Shown here piece by piece: positions 12,598 to 21,621 of a stretch of 36,771 bases of DNA (its first letter is position 1; each line of letters opens with the position of its first letter). The position numbers were made by a program, and so were the translations under genes. The notes under the pieces are model-generated. The model worked only from the letters and a program-made list of their open reading frames with translations. It ran no database searches and was not told the DNA's origin. The DNA comes from a virus, in IMG/VR virus record IMGVR_UViG_3300010354_000238, positions 1 through 36,771 of that record; one strand, 5' to 3'.

Positions 12598-14289
12598 TTG
12601 AACGGAGAAATAAAAAAAGAAAATGCAAATGTAACCGAAGAAGATTTGGTAAAATTAACAATATCCAATAAAAAAACAACCGTTATTGATGTACGAACAG
12701 ATTTTGTAACAAGTGAATCCGATAAAAGAAATCTTATATTATCAGAATACAATGAATATAAAAGAAAAATAGATTATCCTTGGGAAGAAAATGCTGCATC
12801 AAAACCAAAAAGAAAGAATCCACTAAAAAAAATTGTAACAGTACCGGCTGCCGTTCAATCAAATATACCAATATATCGTCCAGGAATGTCAAGAGGGTTT
12901 GGTGGTTATAGTTATGTTGGATCAAATATATCAGCCGTTAGTGATTCTTTTGGAGGATCTGGAAACGCAATTGGAACTCGTTATCAAGAAGGAAAGTATG
13001 GCATAATAAAATTTTCTGATACATACAAGGACGGTCCACTTATATTTGTTGTTGGTGGTGTTAAAATTGAAGAAAAAACTTGGGAACCAGGAATGCCAAA
13101 TGCAAAACATAAAGAAGGTTATATGTGGGAACAAGGTTTTAATAATCTAAATAATTTTCACGTGTATATTTGTAAAACAGCATCCAATGTCACAAGCGCA
13201 TGGAAAGAATGTTTATCTATTTTAAGTTCAAAATCAATAACAATTACTAAAAAAATAATGGTTGGTTTTTCTCTTGGTGCATTTACAATGCATGAAGTTT
13301 TTAAACTAGAACCTGCTTCAAATTGGAGTATAATACATATCGTTGGACCATATATGCCAAATCCAGGAGATGCAAAAAAACACGTTAATATGATTAACGG
13401 TTTACCAGAACGTGGAAGAGTTTTTTATTTTCAAGTTGGTGGATTAGATAAAGCAACAGAAGGAGCAACCGTTGCAAATAAAAAAGCAATAGGTGACTTA
13501 TTTCTTGCTTCACCCAACAATATAATAAACACAACTACACATAATCCAGATGGTCCTTTCAAATCATCTTCATGGATTAAACAAAATATAAAATTAAGCG
13601 GTACAACTGTTATTACACAAGGTGGAAAACGTGTTGTTGTACAAGTAACTTCTGGTAATCCAATACCTGATACTGGTGCCAAATGGAAAGGTGATTCTGG
13701 AACAAAAGAAAAAGCAACACCTTTCAATCCTCAATCAAACGGTGGAAGACTTATACAAAATTATAGACCAATACCAGATGGAACAGGTCATAAATCTTGG
13801 TCATTCGTAATGATGCCTGGAGCAAAAACAGTTGATGATGTTCAAGGTAAACCAATACCATATGAAAATGGTAATTTACCTAATAATGTGTTATTAAAAG
13901 TTGAAGGAGAATGTACAGCACAAACTTGTTTAATGTATTATACTGCAGTATCTGCATATCTTGCAATGAAAAATGCTGCAGCCAAAGAGGGTGTAGTAAT
14001 AAGATATTCAAATTGTTATAGACCATTACAAATACAACTTAATAATTGGAAAAAAAATCCAAATCCCCAAAAAGTTGCAAAACCTGAATATAGAAATGGA
14101 AAATGGGTTGGTACTTCAAATCATGGATTGGGTAAAGCAATAGATGTTTCTTATTATCCATCAAGATTTAAGCTAACACATCAACAACAAATGGATGCAC
14201 AAAAATGGATTGCCATAAATGGTGGAAGATTTGGATGGTATTGGGGAGATGCACCAAGCGAAGATTGGCATTTTGTTTATGTATTATGA
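12598..14289 (+). CDS. Baseplate cell-wall enzyme 1: docking module, alpha/beta hydrolase-like, M15 peptidase
   Basis: A 563-residue protein, TTG start with TGGAGA about 8 bases upstream. Residues 29-64 contain VIDVRTDF and DYPWEE, part of a linker shared with the next two proteins. Residues about 120-330 resemble an alpha/beta hydrolase: a FVVGGV strand and the nucleophile elbow GFSLGA (223-228, Ser225), with a possible acid/His further on. Residues about 430-563 are a VanY-type M15 peptidase: RYSNCYRP, SNHGLGKAID (507-516, zinc ligands His509 and Asp516) and EDWHF (His558). It should cleave D-Ala or stem-peptide bonds of peptidoglycan; the substrate of the middle domain is unknown (an ester or acetyl group is possible). 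It acts outside the cell or in the periplasm during infection. Confidence 0.8.
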   Translation: MNGEIKKENANVTEEDLVKLTISNKKTTVIDVRTDFVTSESDKRNLILSEYNEYKRKIDYPWEENAASKPKRKNPLKKIVTVPAAVQSNIPIYRPGMSRGFGGYSYVGSNISAVSDSFGGSGNAIGTRYQEGKYGIIKFSDTYKDGPLIFVVGGVKIEEKTWEPGMPNAKHKEGYMWEQGFNNLNNFHVYICKTASNVTSAWKECLSILSSKSITITKKIMVGFSLGAFTMHEVFKLEPASNWSIIHIVGPYMPNPGDAKKHVNMINGLPERGRVFYFQVGGLDKATEGATVANKKAIGDLFLASPNNIINTTTHNPDGPFKSSSWIKQNIKLSGTTVITQGGKRVVVQVTSGNPIPDTGAKWKGDSGTKEKATPFNPQSNGGRLIQNYRPIPDGTGHKSWSFVMMPGAKTVDDVQGKPIPYENGNLPNNVLLKVEGECTAQTCLMYYTAVSAYLAMKNAAAKEGVVIRYSNCYRPLQIQLNNWKKNPNPQKVAKPEYRNGKWVGTSNHGLGKAIDVSYYPSRFKLTHQQQMDAQKWIAINGGRFGWYWGDAPSEDWHFVYVL

Positions 14290-14298
14290 GGTATTATC

Positions 14299-15963
14299 AT
14301 GGACAAAGATGTAAAAAAAGATACTGTTAAAATGACCAATAATGATCAAAAATCATTACGAGAACAAAATACTGTAACTATTCCAAAAATAGTTGTTGTT
14401 GATGACAGAACAGATTTTCCTAGTGGTGATGATTATTTAAAAGTAACAAACGAATATGATAGACAATTTAATACATACAGACCTGAATATCCGTGGGAAG
14501 ATTTTATGTCAATAAATGAAGGCATTCCTGAAGATAAATCAAAAGAAGAAATAGATGAAAATAAAGAAAAAAAATATAGAGTTGGTAAAGAAAGAATAAT
14601 AAGAAGAAGAAAGGCAAAATTAAAAAATATAAAATCAACACTTGGAATACCAGTATCAAAAGATTATTCATACATTCCAATTGGTGTATCCAGAGCAACC
14701 GCTTTTATTTATAGTTCAGGTGCAGGTGGAGTATCCGGAAGAATTGGAACAGATATTGGTTATGCCGGTATGGCATCAGCAGGATTTACACCAGATCTTT
14801 CAAAAAAAGAATCACAAAAAGAAATAAATTATGTTCAAAATAATTGGAATAATGCTGTTAATTCGTGTGGAAAATTTGGATTTGATCCTATTGTAGAATT
14901 AGCACAAGGAGCTGAAGAAAGTGGTTGGGGTAAATCACCCCTTGCACTTGAAGGAAATGGGTTTTTTGGAATAAAAGGTTCAGGATCACCAAATGAATAT
15001 TGGACTGGAACAAAAAGAGGTGCATTTAGAACATATACATCAGTTCAAAATTCATTTTATGATCATGGGAGGTTAATAAGTTCAAAATATAAAGATGCTT
15101 ATGCTGCAGCTAAACGTGATTACAAAGAATATGCACACGCTATTGCATATAGTGGATATATTGTTGATGGGGATGGAAGACCACAATACGAAAAAAAAAT
15201 AAAAAATTTATATGAAACTGTATACAAAATTGCAATTCAATTAAAGCTTTTTGATCCAGCAAATGCACAAAAAATTGCAACTCAACAGGCAGCAAAAAGT
15301 TCATTAAATAGTGGAACTGGAAAAGTTGTTACACCAACCGGTGCTTCGGCAGCAGATATTCCAGACCTTAATGAAAAAAGACCTCCCGTGTATAAAAATC
15401 CAATGATTCCAAACGGAAGACCATCATCGACACGTGAACAGATAGTAAAATTAACAAATAACTATTCTGGATACCCATACATTGTAGGACTTCGTGGATA
15501 TTTTAATGAATCAGGAAGACCTGGAAAAAATGATAGAGGATTATACGATGATGCAATATTTTTTGTAACATCAACTCAAATGTTTGCATTTAATGCAAAT
15601 ACTGATCCAGGATGGTATGGATACAATGCGGATGTAGATACACAAGACGGAGTTGCTACATTAAAAGAAGGTGTTTGGGAATATAAAATTGGTAGACATA
15701 ACGGTTCTGTTCCACACGAAGCATTGATACAACATGGAAACTTTACTGTTTATAGAGACGGTGATCCAAGAGCAAAAGCTAAAAGAAAAAGAGAACATAC
15801 AGGATATTTTGGTATAAATTTACATAGAGGTGGATCTAAATCAGTTTCATCTTCAGGATGTCAAACTATACCACCTAGTCAATGGAATGAATTTTTTTAT
15901 GGATTGGTAAAAAAACAAGTAAACAAAGGACAAATAATAAAATATTTCTTATTTAAGGTATGA
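14299..15963 (+). CDS. Baseplate cell-wall enzyme 2: docking module, glucosaminidase, L,D-transpeptidase-like
   Basis: A 554-residue protein with GAGG before the ATG. Docking module: VVVDDRTDF (32-40), EYPWEDF (63-69), RRRKAKLKN (102-110), DYSYIPIGVS (122-131). Residues about 175-315 are a FlgJ/LytG-type glucosaminidase: FDPIVELAQGAEESGWGKSP (195-214) with probable catalytic Glu207, NGFFGIKG (220-227) and a later GGY-like YSGYIVDGDGRPQY. Residues about 385-554 form a second domain with GINLHRGG (505-512) and SSSGCQTIP (517-525), the His...SxGC pattern of YkuD-type L,D-transpeptidases (His509, Ser519, Cys521). The first domain should cut glycan strands. The second may cut or remodel 3-3 crosslinks or act as an amidase-like relative; its chemistry is inferred. 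Confidence 0.8.
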   Translation: MDKDVKKDTVKMTNNDQKSLREQNTVTIPKIVVVDDRTDFPSGDDYLKVTNEYDRQFNTYRPEYPWEDFMSINEGIPEDKSKEEIDENKEKKYRVGKERIIRRRKAKLKNIKSTLGIPVSKDYSYIPIGVSRATAFIYSSGAGGVSGRIGTDIGYAGMASAGFTPDLSKKESQKEINYVQNNWNNAVNSCGKFGFDPIVELAQGAEESGWGKSPLALEGNGFFGIKGSGSPNEYWTGTKRGAFRTYTSVQNSFYDHGRLISSKYKDAYAAAKRDYKEYAHAIAYSGYIVDGDGRPQYEKKIKNLYETVYKIAIQLKLFDPANAQKIATQQAAKSSLNSGTGKVVTPTGASAADIPDLNEKRPPVYKNPMIPNGRPSSTREQIVKLTNNYSGYPYIVGLRGYFNESGRPGKNDRGLYDDAIFFVTSTQMFAFNANTDPGWYGYNADVDTQDGVATLKEGVWEYKIGRHNGSVPHEALIQHGNFTVYRDGDPRAKAKRKREHTGYFGINLHRGGSKSVSSSGCQTIPPSQWNEFFYGLVKKQVNKGQIIKYFLFKV

Positions 15964-15967
15964 TAAC

Positions 15968-17656
15968 ATGGAAGAAGAAATAAAAGATAATGGTATACAA
16001 ACTGGATATTTAGAAAGAGTTGATCCTCCAAGAGGTTATGGATCTCAGTTACGTCCTATAATAAATTTTGAAAAAGATAAAATAAATGAAAATGTTGAAT
16101 ATTTTTGTTCTTCCGATTTAAAAGGAAATTCATTTGGAATATCAACACAAATGCACAAAAGTTCTGTTTATATTGATTCTAATATAGAACAAGAATTATA
16201 CAAAGATTTTAAATTAAATGGACCATACAATATAGTTGGTTCACACAATCACCCAAATCACTCGGCTTTTTCAGATACAGATATTAACACTTTTATTGCT
16301 AGAAATTTTGAAATAGAATTAAGAGCTTGTGGAAAATTTTATACTCATGTTGTTCAAAAACCAAAAAACAGATTGAATAATTTAAAAGTACGCGATCAAT
16401 TTTTTAACGATTTTGTATGCAATCCAGATCCAAACGTAACCGTTAGGTTAGAAAGAGTTTGGAGAAGTCAAGAAATGTATTGGTACAGACGATGGAGACA
16501 ACTAGGTGAAAAGTCTGGAATAAAATTAAACCCAAAGTTTGAAAATGATCCAGAATATTCTATTTTTATGGAAACAAGTCATAAAGCAATAAAACAAATA
16601 TGTGAAACATATGGTATATTGTATTCAAGATACGAAACTGAATCTGGAGAAAATGTTGAAAATCAAGAAATTAAAGACAATAAAGTAGATATTGATGAAA
16701 CTGATATAAATTCATTATCTGAAATGAACAATATAGTAAAAATAGAACCTAAAAAAGTTGTTATTGATGATAGATACGATATTCTTACGCCATTAGATAC
16801 GAGAGATCTTGATTATGAGTTGACAATGTTTAGAAGACCATATCCTTTTGAAGATTATTCATCTTTTAATAAGAAAAAAATACAAGAAAAAAAAGAAGAA
16901 TACGAAAAAAATGGAATAGATGAAAAAACAAAAACAATAATAGAAACAAGAAATTTAACGGTAAGAAGAAAAGCAAAAATAAAAGGAGCTGCAGATATAG
17001 TTGGTGGTATAACACAAAGAAAAGATTATTCATATATTCCAATTGGTAGAACTTTTGGGATGGGTGGTTATGGATTAACTGTATTTGGTGGTACTGGTAC
17101 AAATGCTCCTTATACTGGAGGAAGAACTAAAAGTGGAAAATTACAGTATGATAAAGCAACAGAATCAAATAATGGTTGGGGTGTATTACCAAAAGAAATA
17201 CAAAGTCAATACATGGTTTCAGAAAGAATTCCAGGTTTAAAACCATACATTACTTGTAGAAAAGAAGTTTTACCAATTCTTTACAATTTAATGTATGATT
17301 TACATAAATCAGTTGAACCAATGGTAAGTACAAGTTGTTTTAATTTTAGAAAAATACGTGATGGTTCAACCACATGGAGTTGTCATGCAAGTGGTACTGC
17401 TATAGATTACAACCATAGAAAACATCCACATCATAAAGCAAATACTTTTAATTCAACACAAGTTGCTCAAATCCAAAAATTGATAAAAAGATATGGTTGT
17501 AGATGGGGTGGAAATTACGGAGGAACATCTGTTGATGATATGCATTTTGAAGTATGGATGACTGAAACAGAAACACAATTACATATACAAAAATTAAATT
17601 TAGTTGATAGAATGAATAAAATAAAATCTGGTATTAACGTTCCAGTTGAAGTTTAA
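15968..17656 (+). CDS. Baseplate cell-wall enzyme 3: JAB/MPN domain, docking module, M15 peptidase
   Basis: A 562-residue protein, AAGG upstream of the ATG. Residues 42-130 form a JAB/MPN metalloprotease-like domain with YNIVGSHNHPNHSAFSDTDI (87-106): His93, His95, Ser102 and Asp105 match JAMM ligands, but the spacing between His95 and Ser102 is one residue shorter than the common HxHx7SxxD. Residues 263-366 hold the shared module (VVIDDRYDI, RPYPFEDYSS, VRRKAKIKG, DYSYIPIGRT). Residues about 400-540 are an M15 peptidase of the L-Ala-D-Glu/CwlK type: SCHASGTAIDYN (471-482; His473, Asp480) and DDMHFEVW (523-530; His526). JAB domains of lambda K-type tail proteins process tail tips, so the N-terminus may act in assembly and the C-terminus on the wall. 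Confidence 0.8.
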   Translation: MEEEIKDNGIQTGYLERVDPPRGYGSQLRPIINFEKDKINENVEYFCSSDLKGNSFGISTQMHKSSVYIDSNIEQELYKDFKLNGPYNIVGSHNHPNHSAFSDTDINTFIARNFEIELRACGKFYTHVVQKPKNRLNNLKVRDQFFNDFVCNPDPNVTVRLERVWRSQEMYWYRRWRQLGEKSGIKLNPKFENDPEYSIFMETSHKAIKQICETYGILYSRYETESGENVENQEIKDNKVDIDETDINSLSEMNNIVKIEPKKVVIDDRYDILTPLDTRDLDYELTMFRRPYPFEDYSSFNKKKIQEKKEEYEKNGIDEKTKTIIETRNLTVRRKAKIKGAADIVGGITQRKDYSYIPIGRTFGMGGYGLTVFGGTGTNAPYTGGRTKSGKLQYDKATESNNGWGVLPKEIQSQYMVSERIPGLKPYITCRKEVLPILYNLMYDLHKSVEPMVSTSCFNFRKIRDGSTTWSCHASGTAIDYNHRKHPHHKANTFNSTQVAQIQKLIKRYGCRWGGNYGGTSVDDMHFEVWMTETETQLHIQKLNLVDRMNKIKSGINVPVEV

Positions 17657-17725
17657 TAAAACAAACAATTTTGGTGTATTTTGATATTTATAGTTTTACA
17701 AACAATATATTAGGTGGTTATTTAT

Positions 17726-18127
17726 ATGAATGCAAAAAGTTTTTTTGGTAAAATTCGTGAAATAATACGAGAAGAAATAGAATATGCTTTAGAAAAAAAG
17801 ATAAATGAACAAAGCATAGGAAAAATTGTTGAATCAAAAATTACACAAAAACCTAAAAAATCGGTAAAAAAATCAATTTCTTCTGGAGATTATTCAAATA
17901 TACAAGATTTATTGAATGAAACACGAAGAAGTTTACAAGAAAGTATGGAATATGATGATGAAATGATGTTTACATCGGATATGGCACAAAATTTTAATGG
18001 AATAAAACAAAATAGTGTAATACCAAATGGTTACTCAAAAGAAGATGTTCCTGAAGAAGTTATGTCTGCTCTTACAAAAAATTATTCTGCTCTTATGAAA
18101 AAGATAGACGAAAAGAAAGGGAGATAA
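17726..18127 (+). CDS. Small conserved baseplate-region protein
   Basis: The ATG at 17726 is chosen over a GTG at 17714 because the GTG lies within the likely ribosome binding site (TAGGTGG). The protein has 133 residues. Its N-terminus is a charged helix (FFGKIREIIREEIEYALEKK) and later blocks are YSNIQDLLNETRRSLQES and PEEVMSALTKNYSALMKKID. No enzyme motif is seen. Its position directly before gp25 and 70 bases after the third enzyme, with an ATATTTAT octamer at 17684-17691 upstream, places it in the baseplate module; it may be a wedge assembly protein. I do not recognise it as T4 gp53. Confidence 0.6.
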   Translation: MNAKSFFGKIREIIREEIEYALEKKINEQSIGKIVESKITQKPKKSVKKSISSGDYSNIQDLLNETRRSLQESMEYDDEMMFTSDMAQNFNGIKQNSVIPNGYSKEDVPEEVMSALTKNYSALMKKIDEKKGR

Positions 18128-18130
18128 TAA

Positions 18131-18619
18131 TTGGTTAAAAATAGACGTAAAATATATCAAGAATTAAATACACAACCGTCTGGTAGTCAATTAAGAGATT
18201 TAAAACCAATTGGTGTTTCAATACCTTTTAATGCAGAAAAAGGTGTTTTTAATCAAACATATACGAATACTGCTCAAGTAATTGAAAATTTGCGTAATCT
18301 TTTACAAACACATAAAGGTGAAAGAATAATGCAACCAGAGTTTGGAACAGATATTCATTATTATCTTTTTGAGCCAGTAGTCGATGAAGATTCTTTTAAA
18401 GAAAGAATAATGGGAGAAATATCTGCTGCTATAAGCAAGTGGATGCCTTATATTGCAATACAATCATCAGAAATTATTACAGATCCCCAAAATGATGCAA
18501 GATTTTCTGATAAAAGATATTCATTGGTAATTAGAATAAGAATATACATAATCAGTACAAACATATATTTACCAATAACATTAGGAATTACTGAATCTGG
18601 TAATTTTGATATTACATGA
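18131..18619 (+). CDS. gp25: Baseplate wedge protein gp25/gpW-like
   Basis: A 162-residue protein with a TTG start and GGGAG 5-9 bases before it. It matches the gp25/gpW lysozyme-like baseplate family: PIGVSIPFNAEKGVFNQTYT (26-45), then VIENLRNLLQTHKGERIMQP (50-69), EFGTDIHYYLFEP (70-82) and a C-terminal strand region ending in TESGNFDI. In T4 this sheath-initiator protein joins the wedge to the first sheath disc and is a hallmark of contractile systems. It lies 10 bases before gp6, the standard order in many myoviruses. Slightly longer than P2 gpW and T4 gp25. Confidence 0.92.
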   Translation: MVKNRRKIYQELNTQPSGSQLRDLKPIGVSIPFNAEKGVFNQTYTNTAQVIENLRNLLQTHKGERIMQPEFGTDIHYYLFEPVVDEDSFKERIMGEISAAISKWMPYIAIQSSEIITDPQNDARFSDKRYSLVIRIRIYIISTNIYLPITLGITESGNFDIT

Positions 18620-18629
18620 GGAAAATTAA

Positions 18630-20519
18630 ATGTCAGACTTATTAAAAAAAGATATAAGGTATTTAGGTAGAGATTTTAACTCTATAAAGTCTAATTTAAT
18701 TGACTTTGCTAAAACATATTTTCCAAATACTTATCAAGATTTTAATGAATCATCACCTGGAATGATGTTTTTGGAAATGGCTGCCTATGTTGGTGATGTT
18801 CTTTCTTATTACACAGATGTAACATTACAAGAATCTATGATAACCCATGCAGCTGAAAGACAAAATATAATAAATATTGCACAGTCTATGGGTTACATTC
18901 CAAGAAATAAAATTGCTTCTGTTGTTAGATTAAATGTTTTTCAATTATTACCATCGGTTGATGACGGATATGGAATTATGATGCCAGACTGGAGATATGC
19001 ACTTGCAATAAATGAAGGAATGACTGTATCTTCAAAAGCAACATCAAATTTATTTAGAACAACCGAATATATTGATTTTAAATTTAGTAGTAGTTTAGAT
19101 CCAACAGAAGTTACTCCATTTGAAATAAATGATGTAACAGGAGAAGTAGAGTTTTGGCTCGTTAAAAAATCAGTAAACGCAGTTTCAGGCAATGTTATCA
19201 ACCGTTCATTCCAATTTGGAGATGTTGTTCCTTATCAAAAAATAACACTTGAAGAACCAAATTTGATAGAAATTTTATATGGTATAGATAGTGACGGCAA
19301 TAAGTGGTATAATGTTCCATATTTGGCACAAGATACAATATTTGAATCGGTTCCAAACATACCAAGAAATGATAAATTTTTAAGTTCAGATAGAGGAGCT
19401 ACACCATATCTTTTAAAGTTAAGAAGAATACCAAGAAGATTTACTTCAAGACAAATTTTAGATGGAACGTTTGAGTTACAATTTGGATCCGGTGTAACTA
19501 ATTTTAATGAAGAATTATTGATACCAAATCCAGATTTAATAGGAAGTGCACTAAATAATATAACAAGTGGATTTTCAAATGAATTAAATCCTGCAAATTT
19601 TCTTTATACAAAGAGTTATGGTATAGCTCCAAGTAATACCAACATTTCAATATATTATAGTGTTGGTGGTGGTACTGCGGATAATGTTGCAAGTGATACT
19701 ATAAATAAAATAAATTCAAAACAAATTTTAGTAGATGAAACCGGTTTAGATTCCGTTTTATATCAAAGAGTATTAAATAGTCTTGCTGTTACAAATCCAG
19801 AACCTGCTAGTGGTGGTAAAAATGCTGATGATTTAGAAGAAATAAGACAAAATGCAATAGCTCAATTTGCATCACAAAATAGAGCAGTTACAAAAGAAGA
19901 TTATATTATACGAGCATATAGTCTTCCTTCAAAATTTGGTTCAATATCAAAAGCATATGTTGTAAAAGATACAGAACTTTCATATAATATGACAAGTGCT
20001 AATAATTTTTTACAAAATCAATTTGGTTTAAGTTTTTATGTACTTGGATATGATAGAAATAATAAATTAACTACTGTAAATAATGCAACAAAAGAAAACT
20101 TAAAAACATACCTTGATCAATACAGAATGCTTACAGACGCAATTACAATCAAAGATGCATACATAATAAACATAGGCGTTGAATTTGAAATAGTAACAAG
20201 ACCAAATGAAAATGGTAATCAAGTAATTTTAAAATGTATTCAAAAATTAAAAGATTATTTTGATGTTAAAAAATGGCAAATAAATCAACCAGTTGTAGTT
20301 AGCAATCTTTACACGGAATTAGATAAAATTGATGGTGTTCAAACCGTTGTTAATATTAAAATAAATAATTTACACGATGAATCTCTTGGATATTCAAAAT
20401 ATATTTATGACATAAATGCAGCAACAAAAGATGGTATATTGTTTCCCTCTTTAGATCCTTCAATGTTTGAAATAAAATATCCAGATAATGATATAATTGG
20501 TAAATCAAGGACATACTAA
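18630..20519 (+). CDS. gp6: Baseplate wedge protein gp6/gpJ-like
   Basis: A 629-residue protein, close to T4 gp6 in size, with GAGGAAA before the ATG. The N-terminus is typical: IRYLGRDFNSIKSNLIDFAK (9-28), FNESSPGMMFLEMAAYVGDV (38-57) and SYYTDVTLQESMITHAAERQ (59-78), the dimerising region of gp6/gpJ. The middle carries NADDLEEIRQNAIAQFASQN and AVTKEDYIIRA, conserved in gpJ-type wedge proteins. Six or more wedge copies build the iris-like ring that triggers sheath contraction. The stop overlaps the next ATG by one base. Confidence 0.92.
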   Translation: MSDLLKKDIRYLGRDFNSIKSNLIDFAKTYFPNTYQDFNESSPGMMFLEMAAYVGDVLSYYTDVTLQESMITHAAERQNIINIAQSMGYIPRNKIASVVRLNVFQLLPSVDDGYGIMMPDWRYALAINEGMTVSSKATSNLFRTTEYIDFKFSSSLDPTEVTPFEINDVTGEVEFWLVKKSVNAVSGNVINRSFQFGDVVPYQKITLEEPNLIEILYGIDSDGNKWYNVPYLAQDTIFESVPNIPRNDKFLSSDRGATPYLLKLRRIPRRFTSRQILDGTFELQFGSGVTNFNEELLIPNPDLIGSALNNITSGFSNELNPANFLYTKSYGIAPSNTNISIYYSVGGGTADNVASDTINKINSKQILVDETGLDSVLYQRVLNSLAVTNPEPASGGKNADDLEEIRQNAIAQFASQNRAVTKEDYIIRAYSLPSKFGSISKAYVVKDTELSYNMTSANNFLQNQFGLSFYVLGYDRNNKLTTVNNATKENLKTYLDQYRMLTDAITIKDAYIINIGVEFEIVTRPNENGNQVILKCIQKLKDYFDVKKWQINQPVVVSNLYTELDKIDGVQTVVNIKINNLHDESLGYSKYIYDINAATKDGILFPSLDPSMFEIKYPDNDIIGKSRTY

Positions 20520-21616
20520 TGATATACACAATATACCCATTTAAAGATGCAACAATATATGAAAAAACAGAATCCTTAAATACTGGTTTAGATTCTATAT
20601 TGGAATTATCACATGAAAAAGTAAATAATTCTACTGCAACATATAACAGTAGAATATTGATGTATTTTAACTTAAATGATTTACAAGATAAAATAAATTC
20701 GTCAATTATACCTACTTCTGCATCTTATTATTTATCATTAAGAACAACTGACGTAAAAGAAGTACCTCAAGAATACAAAATTTATGCTTATCCTGTAAGT
20801 TCTTCGTGGACAAACGGAACAGGTCAGTATGCATCAAGACCAAATATGACAGATGGTGTTTCTTGGAAATACAGAACATCAAAGCAATCAGCAGTAGAAT
20901 GGGAACCCACACAAAGTTTAAATCCAAACGTAACTGGCTCTTATTATACAAAAAAAGGTGGAGGAACATGGTGGACATATAATAACTTAATTTGTTCAGA
21001 ATCTTTTTATTATCAATCATCCGATGTTTACATGAATATTACACCTATGGTAAATTCTTGGATAAACGGCACTATTTCCAATGATGGCTTAATATTAAAA
21101 TTTGAGGACACAATTGAAACTTTACCTGAATATTTTTCAAGTTTAAAATTTTTTGGAGTAGATAGTAATACAATATATGTACCGAGACTACAAGTTATAT
21201 GGGATGATTCTACTTTTACAACAGGATCACTTTCAGAAGTAGCCGATGAAAATATAAACATAAATGTTAAATTAAAAAAATATTACTCAAAAGATGAAAA
21301 ATCAAAAATAAGAATATATGCAAACAAAAAATATCCACAAAAAACATATACAACCGAGGCATATCAACTAATAAATTATTTTTTACCAGAAACATCATAT
21401 TATGAAATAAGAGATGCTCATAGTGACGAAATAATAATACCATTTTCAACGGAAGGTACAAAAATAAGTTGTGATGAAAATGGAAACTATTTTAACCTTT
21501 GGATGAATTGTTTTCAACCAGAAAGATTTTATAGAGTAGTAGTTAAAATTGAAAAAGAAAATGGTAATAATGTTCAAATTTTTGATAATAATTTTTACTT
21601 TAAAGTAACGAGGTAA
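20519..21616 (+). CDS. DNRLRE/CBM-like structural protein
   Basis: A 365-residue protein whose ATG shares one base with the gp6 stop; AAGGA lies upstream. Residues 5-230 resemble the DNRLRE beta-sandwich domain: PFKDATIYEKTESLNTGLDS (7-26), SRILMYFNLNDL, SASYYLSLRT, VYMNITPMVNSWING and GLILKF. The C-terminal ~130 residues form another beta-rich region (INVKLKKYYSKDEKSKIRIY). DNRLRE domains often occur in secreted polysaccharide-associated proteins. Here it is most likely a virion component that decorates the baseplate or contacts surface glycans. No catalytic site is evident. Confidence 0.65.
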   Translation: MIYTIYPFKDATIYEKTESLNTGLDSILELSHEKVNNSTATYNSRILMYFNLNDLQDKINSSIIPTSASYYLSLRTTDVKEVPQEYKIYAYPVSSSWTNGTGQYASRPNMTDGVSWKYRTSKQSAVEWEPTQSLNPNVTGSYYTKKGGGTWWTYNNLICSESFYYQSSDVYMNITPMVNSWINGTISNDGLILKFEDTIETLPEYFSSLKFFGVDSNTIYVPRLQVIWDDSTFTTGSLSEVADENININVKLKKYYSKDEKSKIRIYANKKYPQKTYTTEAYQLINYFLPETSYYEIRDAHSDEIIIPFSTEGTKISCDENGNYFNLWMNCFQPERFYRVVVKIEKENGNNVQIFDNNFYFKVTR

Positions 21617-21621
21617 ATTTT

